Shown here piece after piece: positions 8,365 to 16,570 of a stretch of 64,000 bases of DNA. The notes beneath the pieces were generated by a model. It did not search any database. It saw only the letters and a list, made by a program, of their open reading frames with translations, and had not been told where the DNA came from. The first letter of the stretch is position 1; the number at the start of each line of letters is the position of its first letter. A program made the position numbers and the translations under genes. This stretch comes from Streptococcus sp. HMSC072G04 (GTDB lineage Bacteria > Bacillota > Bacilli > Lactobacillales > Streptococcaceae): contig NZ_KV812035.1 in the NCBI RefSeq assembly GCF_001813295.1, positions 98,206 to 162,205 of the forward strand, written 5' to 3'.

Positions 8365-10203
8365 TTAAGAGCGTTGATAGAGTTTGAAATGACGGTATTT
8401 CTTCTCAACGAGACGATAATTTTCTTTGAGCAAGTCTTTCATTTTAGAGGTCAACTCCACCTGATTGTTGACCACAATATACTTAGGTTCAGACCGATCG
8501 ATTTGTTGGATCACATTGGTCCGATTTTCATTAATCCCTAGATAAGAAGTTGGGGTCAATAAGGCAGAAGCGGCCAAACGATCGCTTTCTTGATAGAGAG
8601 TAGCTGTCGCATCCCAAGCATAAATGGTATCTTTCGACTTGGTGTGATTTTTAATGTAGCTGGCAATAGCACTCCGTTCACTCGATTGACCAGACTGAAG
8701 CACAACATCTTGAACCACCGGATTCGCCAACAGGTAGACAAGGGCTACTAGCGGTAAGAAAACTTGGCTCGTAAAGTAAGCGGCCCAAACTTCCTTGTTT
8801 TTCTTCTTCCGACCACGACGTTCGATCCCATCGTTTTCTTCCCCATCTCGTGAGAACCAGATCGCAAACAAAGGAAGAACAAATGGCAACATCGGTAATA
8901 ATTGGTAAGCTCCCTGTTCCGGAAGACCAATCGACACGATGAGGACTACCAGGCTACCTGCCCATCCCATAAAGCGGAAGATCCGGCGAGCACTGCTATT
9001 TTGCTTCGTAAAGGACATCAAAAAGGCAGAGACCAGACCAAAGGCGAGCGCCAACAGTCCATAATAAATGGCATTACTGAAGGTCTGTCCATTGCTAAAA
9101 TTCAAGGCATTAAAGACATAGGTTACTTGGTTAATGGCATAGCCAAAAGTCTGATTCAAAACGGTGATATAGCCAATTGGATAAAAGACAAGTGAAAAAC
9201 CAAGGAGAGCTGCTAGCAGTTGATAAAAGCCACGCGCCCATCTCTTCTGCTTGATGTTAAAGGCTGTTAATCCAAGGAAGGCCAACAAATAAAACAGGGC
9301 ACTGGTCATCGGATCAATCAAGAAAGCCACAGCTGCAATCGCACCATAAAGGATAAAGCCTTCATCCTTACGATGCCCAATCAAATAAGCCAAAATGAAA
9401 TTCATGCTGGCAAATAGGATTGGAAGACTAAAGAGAGTCACATAAGTTCCTCCAAAACCAAGGCCTAGCACCAAGAAATAAAAGAGTAACTGGACATTCT
9501 TCGCTGTATCTTTATCAGACACCAGCAAGCGCACAACCCGATAGAGATAGGTACCCGCAAAGAAGAGGGCAATCGCTTGGAGGATCATCAAGATCCAATG
9601 TCCACCAGCTAAACTTCCCAACCAGTTGATTGCATAATAGAGCAGACCATTGGTTCCGTAAAAATCACCAAACGGTACTTGCCCCTTGGTCATTGCCCAG
9701 CCAGCATACAAGTTTTGCGATTGTTGATTGGTTGCAAAACGGGTTAAAAATGGCACCCCGACATGCAGCAAACTAATCAAGAGACTCAACACAAAAGGAA
9801 TCGCTAGGGGGACTGGACGCTTAGCTTGACGACGGATCGGCTCAACTGCCACATCTGCTTCTAGCTCTTCCGTATTCTCTTCTACCTTCGATGCTTCCGC
9901 TTTTGTCGCTTCAACTCCCGCCTTACGCGAACGACGACTCATCCGACTGAGCGGTTGCTCCGCTTCCTGTTCCAATTCTTGTGTAGGTTCTGCTATTGCT
10001 TCTGGCTTGGCATCACTAATTTCCTCTGATGCCTCCATTGCAACCGGCTCCTCCAAGACTTCTGCCTGCTGGCTATGAGTCGGCTCTTCTTCACGAAAGA
10101 CTGATTTATCTAGCACCTCGCGAATTTCACGTGTATCCTGAAAACTGTCTCCCACGTGAAGCCCTAACTTTTTCGAAGTCATTTCTTGCTCTTTTTCGCT
10201 CAT
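8365..10203 (-). CDS. Large polytopic membrane protein, probable GT-C-type glycosyltransferase
   Basis: A 612-residue protein in three parts. Residues 1-130 form a cytoplasmic, Glu-rich, low-complexity tail. Residues about 132-520 hold roughly ten to twelve membrane helices. The last 90 residues form a soluble domain (DTIYAWDATATLYQESDRLAASALLTP). Multi-helix core plus C-terminal extracellular domain is the layout of lipid-linked-sugar (GT39/GT-C) transferases, but no catalytic motif is certain. Its place between cls and nrdD suggests equivalence to the pneumococcal competence-induced gene ccs4. That is positional memory, and no cin-box is seen here. The substrate is unknown. Confidence 0.75.
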   Translation of the reverse strand: MSEKEQEMTSKKLGLHVGDSFQDTREIREVLDKSVFREEEPTHSQQAEVLEEPVAMEASEEISDAKPEAIAEPTQELEQEAEQPLSRMSRRSRKAGVEATKAEASKVEENTEELEADVAVEPIRRQAKRPVPLAIPFVLSLLISLLHVGVPFLTRFATNQQSQNLYAGWAMTKGQVPFGDFYGTNGLLYYAINWLGSLAGGHWILMILQAIALFFAGTYLYRVVRLLVSDKDTAKNVQLLFYFLVLGLGFGGTYVTLFSLPILFASMNFILAYLIGHRKDEGFILYGAIAAVAFLIDPMTSALFYLLAFLGLTAFNIKQKRWARGFYQLLAALLGFSLVFYPIGYITVLNQTFGYAINQVTYVFNALNFSNGQTFSNAIYYGLLALAFGLVSAFLMSFTKQNSSARRIFRFMGWAGSLVVLIVSIGLPEQGAYQLLPMLPFVLPLFAIWFSRDGEENDGIERRGRKKKNKEVWAAYFTSQVFLPLVALVYLLANPVVQDVVLQSGQSSERSAIASYIKNHTKSKDTIYAWDATATLYQESDRLAASALLTPTSYLGINENRTNVIQQIDRSEPKYIVVNNQVELTSKMKDLLKENYRLVEKKYRHFKLYQRS

Positions 10204-10322
10204 TCTTTTTCCTTTTCTTCGCTATTCCTCTGCTCTTTCCTTTTAGAAAAAAGCCCATTATCTTCTCTAGTATACCAAATTCTGCCGACCATGTCAGCCT
10301 CTTGCCACATAGTTCTATGGAA

Positions 10323-10354
10323 AAAGAGTCAGGCCTCTCGGTTTCTGACTCTTT
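10323..10354 (-). terminator. Terminator after cls
   Basis: Arms AAAGAGTCAG and CTGACTCTTT (10 bp, 12-base loop) are followed on the minus strand by a T run. It sits about 20 bases after the cls stop. Confidence 0.85.
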
Positions 10355-10374
10355 CTTCTATATTCTCACACCTA

Positions 10375-11910
10375 TTACAACATCGGTGCGAACAATTGCA
10401 TAATTTCCTTGATTAAGCTTTGGTGCCATGTAAAGCGGAATGTATCCTCTGTAATTTCTTGAGACACTTCAAAGATATGGTCAAAGTCCTCCCGAATCTT
10501 TTTCAAGGCAGGCGTCCGATACATCCAGACAGCATTTTCATAGTGATGGACCAAACTGCGGTAGTCAAAGTTGATCGACCCTACAACCGCCATTTCGTCA
10601 TCTGCCAGGACTTGCTTGCTATGGACAAAACCAGGGGTATACTCATAAATCTTTACTCCTGCATCCATCAGATCCAAGTAAGCCCCACGAGTTACGATTT
10701 GGATTAATTTTTTATCTGGAATATGCGGGGTCACGATCCGAACATCTACCCCTCGAAGGGCTGCATTGCGGATATCCTCTGTCAAATCATAGTCAATGAT
10801 CAAGTAAGGAGTTGTGATGTAGACATAATCCGTCGCTTGGTTGATCATATTTTGATAAACCGTCTTTCCGACCTGCGACTTGTAAATCGGCTTTGGTCCA
10901 CTCCCATAGGGAATATAGAGCCCCTCGCCTTCGACTGCCTTGTTTTCAATATGATAGCGGTCAAAATCCTCGATTTCCCCACGGTTGATGTACCAGTTCA
11001 TGAGGAAGAGTCGCGTCAAGGCCTTAACAGCTCGTCCATCCAAACGGATGGCACTGTCCTTCCAGTGACCAAACCGCTCAATGTGGTTGATGTACTCGTC
11101 TGCCAAATTGACACCACCCGTATAGCCGATCTGCCCATCAATGACCAGAATCTTGCGGTGATCTCGGTTGTTATAAGCCACTGTTAGACGTGGGATCACC
11201 TTGTTAAACTTATGGGCATCAATCCCCATCTTTCTCAAGCGTTTGGTATAGTTCCCAGCCAAAGTCGCCATACAGCCGATATCGTCATAAAGGAGTTTGA
11301 CCTCAACCCCCTCTTTCACTTTCTGCTCTAAAATCTCTAGGATACTGTTCCACATCAAGCCCTCATCAATAATGTAAAACTCGATGAAGATAAATTTTTT
11401 CGCGGCTTTTAGATCCTCTAGTAGTTGCGCATACATCTCCTCCCCTAGAGGGTAAAAGGTCGATGCCGTCCCATTGTAGAGATCCGCATTGTGGTCCATG
11501 GATAAAATCGACTTGACCAAGCCATAAACCGCCTTGCTTTCTTGCTTGAGCTCCTTACGCAACTGATGACTATTGTCCTCTCGAAACTTCATGGACTCCA
11601 TATTTTTCAGCTGGATCATTTCCTTTTTGGACAAACGCCGCTCTCCAAACATGAGGTATAAAAGCGATCCAAAGACAGGAATGACGGCAATCAAGAGCCA
11701 GGTCACCTTATTTTCAGGCGGGGTATTTCGATTAACAATAGCTAAGATTGTCGACACATATAAGAGCCCAATGACTGCAACAGATAGCCAATGAGGGAAC
11801 CATCTATTAAGCCAGAAGAAGGCCGCAAAGGATGCCCATAGTTCAAAGCCCATAAACAAAATACTAAATCCATATTTGGACATTAATAGACGTAATTTTC
11901 GAAAGGTCAC
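10375..11910 (-). CDS. cls: Cardiolipin synthase
   Basis: A 511-residue membrane phospholipase-D-family enzyme that joins two phosphatidylglycerols into cardiolipin. Two N-terminal membrane helices (about 14-34 and 39-60) with a short third (71-88) precede two HKD motifs: H251-K253-D258 (HRKILVID) and H430-K432-D437 (HSKQVLAD). Length and layout match bacterial ClsA. The start is a GTG at 11910 with GGAGG 5 bases upstream. An ATG within that spacer gives only a two-codon frame (ATG CTG TGA). Its own terminator is at 10323-10354. Confidence 0.96.
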   Translation of the reverse strand: MTFRKLRLLMSKYGFSILFMGFELWASFAAFFWLNRWFPHWLSVAVIGLLYVSTILAIVNRNTPPENKVTWLLIAVIPVFGSLLYLMFGERRLSKKEMIQLKNMESMKFREDNSHQLRKELKQESKAVYGLVKSILSMDHNADLYNGTASTFYPLGEEMYAQLLEDLKAAKKFIFIEFYIIDEGLMWNSILEILEQKVKEGVEVKLLYDDIGCMATLAGNYTKRLRKMGIDAHKFNKVIPRLTVAYNNRDHRKILVIDGQIGYTGGVNLADEYINHIERFGHWKDSAIRLDGRAVKALTRLFLMNWYINRGEIEDFDRYHIENKAVEGEGLYIPYGSGPKPIYKSQVGKTVYQNMINQATDYVYITTPYLIIDYDLTEDIRNAALRGVDVRIVTPHIPDKKLIQIVTRGAYLDLMDAGVKIYEYTPGFVHSKQVLADDEMAVVGSINFDYRSLVHHYENAVWMYRTPALKKIREDFDHIFEVSQEITEDTFRFTWHQSLIKEIMQLFAPML

Positions 11911-11995
11911 AGCATCCTCCTTTTTTTCTTTCTACTAGTATACCAATTCTTTTTACCCGTTGCAACGACCAACCAAACCCCTTCTAGACAAACAA

Positions 11996-12179
11996 AAAGA
12001 GAGTGGGACAGAAGTCCTAGCCTCTCAATTATTTTTGGATTGTCGAGCAAGACGCAGTGGTTGAGTGGGCTCTACTACGCTGATTTCATCAGTTTTTACA
12101 GCCCTACTCAACTGTTCGGAGGTGGGACGACGAAATCGAATTCTAACGAATTACCGATTTCTGTCCCACTCTCTCTTGT
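11996..12179. repeat. Intergenic three-hairpin repeat, copy 1
   Basis: A roughly 180-bp element, also found at 30200-30384 (inverted) and 46988-47167 (same orientation), with only scattered differences. It contains three stems: an end stem built on AGAG.GT..GGAC / GTCC.AGCCTCT, a middle nested stem (GTTGAGT ... ACTCAAC enclosing CTGAT/ATCAG), and an end stem GTGGGAC..GAAATCG / CGATTTC.GTCCCAC. No reading frame is present. It lies between the lipoprotein stop and the cls upstream region and probably terminates transcription. No transposase is associated. Confidence 0.9.
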
Positions 12180-12187
12180 TTCGTCCC

Positions 12188-12598
12188 TTATTGCTTGGTC
12201 AAAACGATAATCCCTTGATCATCCTCTGCTTGCTCTAGGTCTTCTAGCGACAACTGATCTCCTTCGATCCGATAGCGATAAGGCTCATCTCCGATACGCA
12301 TGGATTGATTGACCGGATCAATACTAACCTCTTTGGCCTCTTCTTCTCCATCAGCATCTTGCACCGTAAACGTGCCTTTTCGACCCGTCACCACCAAGAG
12401 GATCGTATTTTCCTCGTCCTGTCCACGATAACTGCCATCTATGGACACCCCTTCTTTCTGTTCTTCACTCGCTGACGTCACAGTCTGTGATGAAGCAGAC
12501 GTCTGTTTGCTCGAAGTCTGTGTCGCTTTTTCTTGCTGGCTACAAGCAGTCAGGAAAAGGGCTGCTGCCAAGGTCATTATAGACATGATTTTTTTCAT
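12188..12598 (-). CDS. Small secreted lipoprotein of unknown function
   Basis: A 136-residue lipoprotein. The ATG at 12598 has GGAG about 11 bases upstream and gives a clean lipoprotein signal with lipobox LTAC at Cys19. An upstream in-frame start at 12640 would bury the signal. After a Ser/Thr/Gln-rich linker (about 20-55) comes a compact domain of about 80 residues (GSYRGQDEENTILLVVTGRKG ...) that looks beta-rich. The family is not recognised. It sits between folC and cls, an order remembered from pneumococcus. The intergenic repeat follows its stop. Confidence 0.85.
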   Translation of the reverse strand: MKKIMSIMTLAAALFLTACSQQEKATQTSSKQTSASSQTVTSASEEQKEGVSIDGSYRGQDEENTILLVVTGRKGTFTVQDADGEEEAKEVSIDPVNQSMRIGDEPYRYRIEGDQLSLEDLEQAEDDQGIIVLTKQ

Positions 12599-12674
12599 TA
12601 AGATCGACTCCTTTCGCCATAACCGTATACCATCTACCACCAGTATACGCCAAGAAAGTCTTTAGGTCAATTGT

Positions 12675-13907
12675 TTACCCCTCTAATAAAAATGCCCTTA
12701 CTTCTGCAATAAAATACAAGGATCCTGTCACAAATAAGACTTCATCTGGACGACTCTGATCCATAAATTCTTTGATATAGGCCTTGTAGTCCGCTACATA
12801 GGGCAGGTCTTGTCGGTCACCTTGTTCCACCACTTCTCCGTAATGGAAGGTTGTCAAAATCAATTCAGCTTCTGGTAAACCGGCTTGAAGCGTTTGGAGC
12901 ATCCCGCTATAATCTTTTCGCTTGAGGGCTCCAAATAAAATCTTCACGCGCTTTCCTGCTAAGCTATTGGCAAACTCGATCAAGCGCAACATAGCGTGAG
13001 GATTATGAGCGCCATCCAGATACACCTGGTCGCCAAACAACTCTAGACGTCCCGGCCACCGCGTCTCTTGTAAGGCCAGCTTGACCTGATCCATATCCAC
13101 TTCTTGATCTAGGCCTTCCATATAGAGGAAAAAGGCCTCTAGAGCTACTGCAGCATTTTCCCGTTGGTAATCACCCTTTAAGCCCAGAGACGGCAAGACA
13201 AGATCCATGTTTTCATTCCAAAAACGATCCTGCTCTAAGCCAAAATCTTTCTGGAAGGAGTGGAGATCCACAGCCAATTGTCCGGCCCTTTCTTGACAAA
13301 CAGCTATAGCATCATCCGACAAGGGGCCCACAACAGCTTTCTTGCCCTTCTTAAAGATTCCTGCCTTTTGCTGGGCGATTTCCGCAATCGTCCCTCCCAG
13401 TGTTTCCTGGTGATCCAGGCCAACCGAAGTGATCACTGCGATCTCTCCCGTCACTACGTTGCTCGTATCTAGAAGCCCACCGATACCAACTTCCAGCAAG
13501 ACCACGTCCACAGCTTGTTCCTTAAAATACAAGAGGGCCATGAGGCAGATAATCTCAAAATAAGAGAGTTGATCCTGGGTTTGAAGCAAGGTCTGCTCCA
13601 TTTGTTGGACTTCTTGGCCAATCCGAGTAAAATCTTCATCTGAAATTGGCTGATCCCCAATACAAATCCGATCATGGATACTGATCATATGAGGAGAAGT
13701 AAAGGTCCCAACCTTCTTCCCATGAGCCATCAACAATTGACGCAGAAAGGCGATTGTGGATCCCTTCCCATTGGTTCCTGTCACATGAAGAATCGGATAA
13801 GCCTTATCCGGCCTCCCTAAAAGGCTCACTGCCTGCTCCATACGATCCAGTCCCGATCGAAAATTCAGACCGATCCGACTATTCATCCATTGCTCAATCT
13901 TATTCAC
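12675..13907 (-). CDS. folC: Bifunctional folylpolyglutamate/dihydrofolate synthase FolC
   Basis: A 410-residue Mur-ligase-family enzyme that adds glutamate to folates. The P-loop is HVTGTNGKGST at about 41-51. Further family strings are FTSPHMISIHDRI, EVGIGGLLD and the C-terminal YLDGAHNPHA. It starts with GTG at 13907, six bases after AGGAGG. A separate terminator-like hairpin before the gene suggests its own promoter, though none is obvious. Confidence 0.95.
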   Translation of the reverse strand: MNKIEQWMNSRIGLNFRSGLDRMEQAVSLLGRPDKAYPILHVTGTNGKGSTIAFLRQLLMAHGKKVGTFTSPHMISIHDRICIGDQPISDEDFTRIGQEVQQMEQTLLQTQDQLSYFEIICLMALLYFKEQAVDVVLLEVGIGGLLDTSNVVTGEIAVITSVGLDHQETLGGTIAEIAQQKAGIFKKGKKAVVGPLSDDAIAVCQERAGQLAVDLHSFQKDFGLEQDRFWNENMDLVLPSLGLKGDYQRENAAVALEAFFLYMEGLDQEVDMDQVKLALQETRWPGRLELFGDQVYLDGAHNPHAMLRLIEFANSLAGKRVKILFGALKRKDYSGMLQTLQAGLPEAELILTTFHYGEVVEQGDRQDLPYVADYKAYIKEFMDQSRPDEVLFVTGSLYFIAEVRAFLLEG

Positions 13908-13923
13908 ATCTTCCTCCTAAAAG

Positions 13924-13958
13924 AAAAAAGCGACAAAACCTCTTCTGACGTTTGCGCT
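13924..13958 (-). terminator. Terminator-like hairpin upstream of folC
   Basis: On the minus strand, AGCG.CAAAC pairs with GTTTTG.CGCT around a 10-base loop and ends in six T. It follows the tandem hairpin array and precedes folC, so it probably ends read-through from the ruvX operon. Confidence 0.6.
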
Positions 13959-13995
13959 CCTTTCTTTTGTAGTTATTTCGTTCTTATTTTACAGC

Positions 13996-14217
13996 AAGTC
14001 CATCGGACTTACCAACTCTCTCTAGTTTCTAGGAGTTGGGCTAAAAACGTCCCCCGGACTTACTTGCGGTCTTTGTTTCTAGCGCAAGGGTAAAAACATC
14101 CACCGGATGTTTCAACTCTTTCTAGTTTCTAGGAGTTGAGGTGATACAGTCTCCCAGACTTACCAGCTCTCTCGTATTTCAAGGAGCTGGGCTAAAAACG
14201 TCCCCCGGACGTTTTTA
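13996..14217. repeat. Tandem array of alternating hairpins, four units of about 51 bp
   Basis: Five short stems (centres 14003, 14054, 14103, 14154, 14205) with arms such as AAGTCC/GGACTT, GTCC/GGAC, AAACATCC/GGATGTTT, AGTCT/AGACT and AAAAACGTCC/GGACGTTTTT and three-base loops alternate with four longer stems: CCAACTC/GAGTTGG, CTTGCG/CGCAAG, CAACTC/GAGTTG and CCAGCTC/GAGCTGG. Sequence differs between units but pairing is kept, so structure seems selected. The last short stem (14194-14216) overlaps the stop of the UPF0473 gene and serves as its terminator. Confidence 0.9.
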
Positions 14218-14520
14218 CTCCTCCATAAAGCTGTTGAAGACTTCTTCGATCATATCCCATTCTGCATCTGAGTCTTCTGGGATTGGTTGAAGGTCACCTT
14301 CTGTTCCGTCTTCGTTTTCTGTAAATGAATAAGCTTGGATTTCAACTTCGCCGTTTTCATCTTCTTCTGCATTTGCAGGGATCAAAAGGACATAGTTCTT
14401 TCCAAATTCTTCTTTGCCATCAATGGTCAAAAGAATTTCAAACAAGGTTTCATTTCCTTGTTCATCTACCAATGTGATTAATTCACGTTCTTCATGGTCG
14501 TGGTTATGATCATGTGCCAT
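14215..14520 (-). CDS. UPF0473 (DUF1292) family protein
   Basis: A 101-residue, strongly acidic protein starting [22 protein letters not shown], typical of the DUF1292 family found after ruvX in Firmicutes. No signal or membrane segment is present. The histidine-rich N-terminus could bind metal, but that is a guess. It is the third gene of the conserved UPF0297 - ruvX - UPF0473 trio, 22 bases after ruvX. Its stop codon lies within the terminator stem of the hairpin array. Confidence 0.93.
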   Translation of the reverse strand: MAHDHNHDHEERELITLVDEQGNETLFEILLTIDGKEEFGKNYVLLIPANAEEDENGEVEIQAYSFTENEDGTEGDLQPIPEDSDAEWDMIEEVFNSFMEE

Positions 14521-14542
14521 ACTATTCTTCCTCGTTTTCTTT

Positions 14543-14962
14543 CTAAAAATTGCGATCTAAATAATTTTGTAAAATAAGCTGCGCTGCTAACTTATCAATA
14601 ACTTTTTTACGTTTGCTACGGCTAATGTCTGCTTGCTCAATCAACATCCGCTCTGCAGCAACTGTCGTCAACCGTTCGTCTTGGTAGTCGACAGGCAACC
14701 CAAACTTTTCAGCAATCATGGCGCCATAAGCCTGACTGGCTTCCACACGCGGTCCGCTGGTGTTGTTCATGTTTTTCGGCAAGCCCACAACAAAACGGTC
14801 CACCTTGTATTGAGCTACTAATTCGGCTAAGCGCTCCAAACCGAATTCTTTTTTGTCTTCATCGATTTGGATGATTTCAAGACCCTGAGCTGTAAAACCG
14901 AGAGGATCACTCACAGCAACCCCGACGGTCTTTGAGCCAACATCCAATCCCATAATTCTCAT
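14543..14962 (-). CDS. ruvX: RuvX/YqgF Holliday-junction resolvase-like nuclease
   Basis: A 139-residue RNase H-fold protein. The N-terminal [19 protein letters not shown] carries the first catalytic Asp, VVGLPKNMN the second region, and [13 protein letters not shown] the third acidic site. In bacteria it is a putative pre-16S rRNA processing nuclease and Holliday-junction resolvase. The ATG overlaps the stop of the upstream UPF0297 gene, indicating coupling. Confidence 0.94.
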   Translation of the reverse strand: MRIMGLDVGSKTVGVAVSDPLGFTAQGLEIIQIDEDKKEFGLERLAELVAQYKVDRFVVGLPKNMNNTSGPRVEASQAYGAMIAEKFGLPVDYQDERLTTVAAERMLIEQADISRSKRKKVIDKLAAQLILQNYLDRNF

Positions 14963-15228
14963 TAGAGGTCTATTCCTTGCCCTTTCAAATAATAACGTAC
15001 CAATTCTTCAACGATTTCATCTCGTTCATATTTACGAATTTGGTTCCGTGCATTATTATAACGAGGTACATAGGCAGGATCACCACTGAGTACGTATCCT
15101 ACGATTTGATTAATTGGATTGTAGCCTTTTTCATCCAGTGACAAGTAAACATCTTTCAAGGTCTCGCTAATTTCCTTACGATTTGAATCATCAAGATTAA
15201 AACGTACTGTTTCATCTGTAAATCCCAC
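14962..15228 (-). CDS. UPF0297 family protein (IreB-like)
   Basis: An 88-residue protein starting [14 protein letters not shown], the signature of UPF0297. The enterococcal member IreB is a substrate of the serine/threonine kinase IreK and affects cephalosporin resistance. The N-terminal threonines (T4, T7) match the phosphorylated area in IreB. The start is GTG at 15228 with GAGGGTG upstream. It is the first gene of the trio with ruvX and UPF0473. Confidence 0.93.
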   Translation of the reverse strand: MGFTDETVRFNLDDSNRKEISETLKDVYLSLDEKGYNPINQIVGYVLSGDPAYVPRYNNARNQIRKYERDEIVEELVRYYLKGQGIDL

Positions 15229-15258
15229 AAGAACACCCTCTTTCCTTAGAATATTACT

Positions 15259-15287
15259 ATTATACCATAATCAAGAGTTTTCCACAA
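15259..15287 (-). promoter_or_regulatory. Promoter of the UPF0297-ruvX-UPF0473 operon
   Basis: The minus strand shows -35 TTGTGG (15282-15287), a 17-bp spacer and -10 TATAAT (15259-15264) preceded by TGG, giving an extended -10. It lies about 30 bases before the GTG start. Confidence 0.75.
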
Positions 15288-15352
15288 CGGTCAAGCCCTT
15301 GATTTTACAGCTTTTTCAAGCATTTTTGAGCTATTTCAGTTAAACTGTTTTT

Positions 15353-15949
15353 TTATTTTTGCTCACTTGCTCCAGCATTGATAAGATTGTCCGCAAATTG
15401 ACTCGGTGTCAACTTCAACAACTCTGGTAAGTGATTGTTTTTGAAGTAAGTCATGCCTTCGGCCTTCTTCACATCCATTGCTTCAAAGTCATAGGTGATC
15501 GTTACCTTGTATTCATTCTCATTTTCCAAGGTCAAATCAGCTGTAAAACCTGGCACTGTCAAAGCTTCCTTAAAGGCATCGTCCTTGTTAAAGGATTCTC
15601 TCAATTGCTTTTGTGCTTCTTCGACTCCAACCTGTTGGATCCCTTTTTTCAACTCCTCATCGGTTGCCGTCACATTGATGGTCTCCAATTTTTTAAAGGT
15701 ATTCCCCACATAGGTGACGATTTGCGTCTGTTGTGTCCCCTTGTCATCTTTTGGAAAGACAAAGGTCCTAGTGATGACTTTATTTTCTTCAGCTTTTTGC
15801 AGAATACTCTTATTATCCTTTTGCAGTTGCTCTGCTTTTGCTTGGATTGCCTTTTGTTCACTTGAATTTGGCGTTTTCGCTTGTTTTTTTTGACCGCATC
15901 CAGTCAAACACAATACAAGCGCACCCAATAAGAAGATTTTCCTTTTCAT
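15353..15949 (-). CDS. Lipoprotein, possibly of the YehR/DUF1307 type
   Basis: A 198-residue lipoprotein with signal MKRKIFLLGALVLCLTGC and lipobox cysteine at 18. A Lys/Gln-rich helix (20-55) precedes an alpha/beta domain with repeated strands (TQIVTYVGNTFKKLETINVTA, NEYKVTITYDF). This resembles DUF1307 lipoproteins, but the assignment is tentative. It is a single gene with its own promoter (TACAAT -10 at about 15985) between spxA and the ruvX operon. Confidence 0.75.
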   Translation of the reverse strand: MKRKIFLLGALVLCLTGCGQKKQAKTPNSSEQKAIQAKAEQLQKDNKSILQKAEENKVITRTFVFPKDDKGTQQTQIVTYVGNTFKKLETINVTATDEELKKGIQQVGVEEAQKQLRESFNKDDAFKEALTVPGFTADLTLENENEYKVTITYDFEAMDVKKAEGMTYFKNNHLPELLKLTPSQFADNLINAGASEQK

Positions 15950-16047
15950 TTTCCATTCCTTACTAGTTATTGTTTTCTAAAATATTGTATCATAGATTTC
16001 GTAAAATGGCGCAGTAAACTGCTTTTCATTCCGATTTTTAACAAGAA

Positions 16048-16076
16048 AAAATCAGAAACACATTGTTTCTGATTTT
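16048..16076 (-). terminator. Terminator after spxA
   Basis: A 13-bp perfect stem (AAAATCAGAAACA / TGTTTCTGATTTT, 3-base loop) followed by T on the minus strand, 9 bases after the spxA stop. Confidence 0.93.
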
Positions 16077-16084
16077 CAATCGCT

Positions 16085-16483
16085 TTAAAGAGCTGCACGC
16101 ATCCGCGCTTCTGCATTTTCTACATTTCGAACTGATCGTGGCAAGAAGGCACGAATATCGTCTTCTTTGTAGCCCACTTGGAGACGTTTGTCATCTACCA
16201 AGATCGGACTTTTAAGAATACGAGGTGTTTCCATGATGATGTCAATGACTTCATTGACACTCAAGTCTTCGATGTCCACTCCTAGATTTTTAGCGTATCG
16301 ATTTTTTGAAGAGACAATACTTGCCACTCCATTTTCAGTCTTTGTAAGGATATCCAATAATTCTTCTTTGGTGATTCCTTCCTTACCGAGGTTTTGTTCT
16401 TTATAAGTTAGCTGGTGAGCGTTGAGCCAAGTCTTTGCTTTTTTACAGCTGGTGCAACTTGACACTGTATAAATTTTAATCAT
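16085..16483 (-). CDS. spxA: Spx-type transcriptional regulator (SpxA)
   Basis: A 132-residue ArsC/Spx-family protein with the redox switch Cys10-x-x-Cys13 (SSCTSC). It also has the SPILVDDKRLQVGY stretch that, in Spx, contacts the RNA polymerase alpha C-terminal domain. It mediates disulfide stress responses and is degraded by ClpXP in related bacteria. Streptococci carry two paralogues. The CxxC and the DDIRAFLPRSVR tail fit SpxA rather than arsenate reductase. A strong RBS (AAGGAG) precedes the ATG, and it has its own promoter with a palindrome at the start site. Confidence 0.93.
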   Translation of the reverse strand: MIKIYTVSSCTSCKKAKTWLNAHQLTYKEQNLGKEGITKEELLDILTKTENGVASIVSSKNRYAKNLGVDIEDLSVNEVIDIIMETPRILKSPILVDDKRLQVGYKEDDIRAFLPRSVRNVENAEARMRAAL

Positions 16484-16503
16484 GCATGCACTCCTTTCGC
16501 TAC

Positions 16504-16533
16504 ACGATAATACTATCGTATTAAATTATAACA
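16504..16533 (-). promoter_or_regulatory. spxA promoter with palindrome at the transcription start
   Basis: The extended -10 TGTTATAAT is at 16525-16533 (minus strand). Immediately downstream, where transcription should start, is the palindrome ACGATA-ATAC-TATCGT (16504-16519). This is a candidate repressor site or a 5' mRNA hairpin. The regulator is unknown. Confidence 0.6.
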
Positions 16534-16570
16534 CAAAAACCATCAGTCTAGCGACCTATTTTGAAAAAAA

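Noticed and set aside
11996..12179. Insertion sequence or BOX/RUP element
   Set aside because: There is no transposase frame, and the sequence does not match the remembered boxA/boxC or RUP sequences. It is kept as an unnamed repeat family.
13996..14217. CRISPR array
   Set aside because: The roughly 51-bp units are diverged throughout, have no constant repeat with unique spacers, and no cas genes are near. The structure is alternating hairpins.
15985..16012. cin-box-like TACGAAAT upstream of the lipoprotein gene
   Set aside because: It matches only 6 of 8 cin-box positions, and a standard TACAAT -10 is present next to it.
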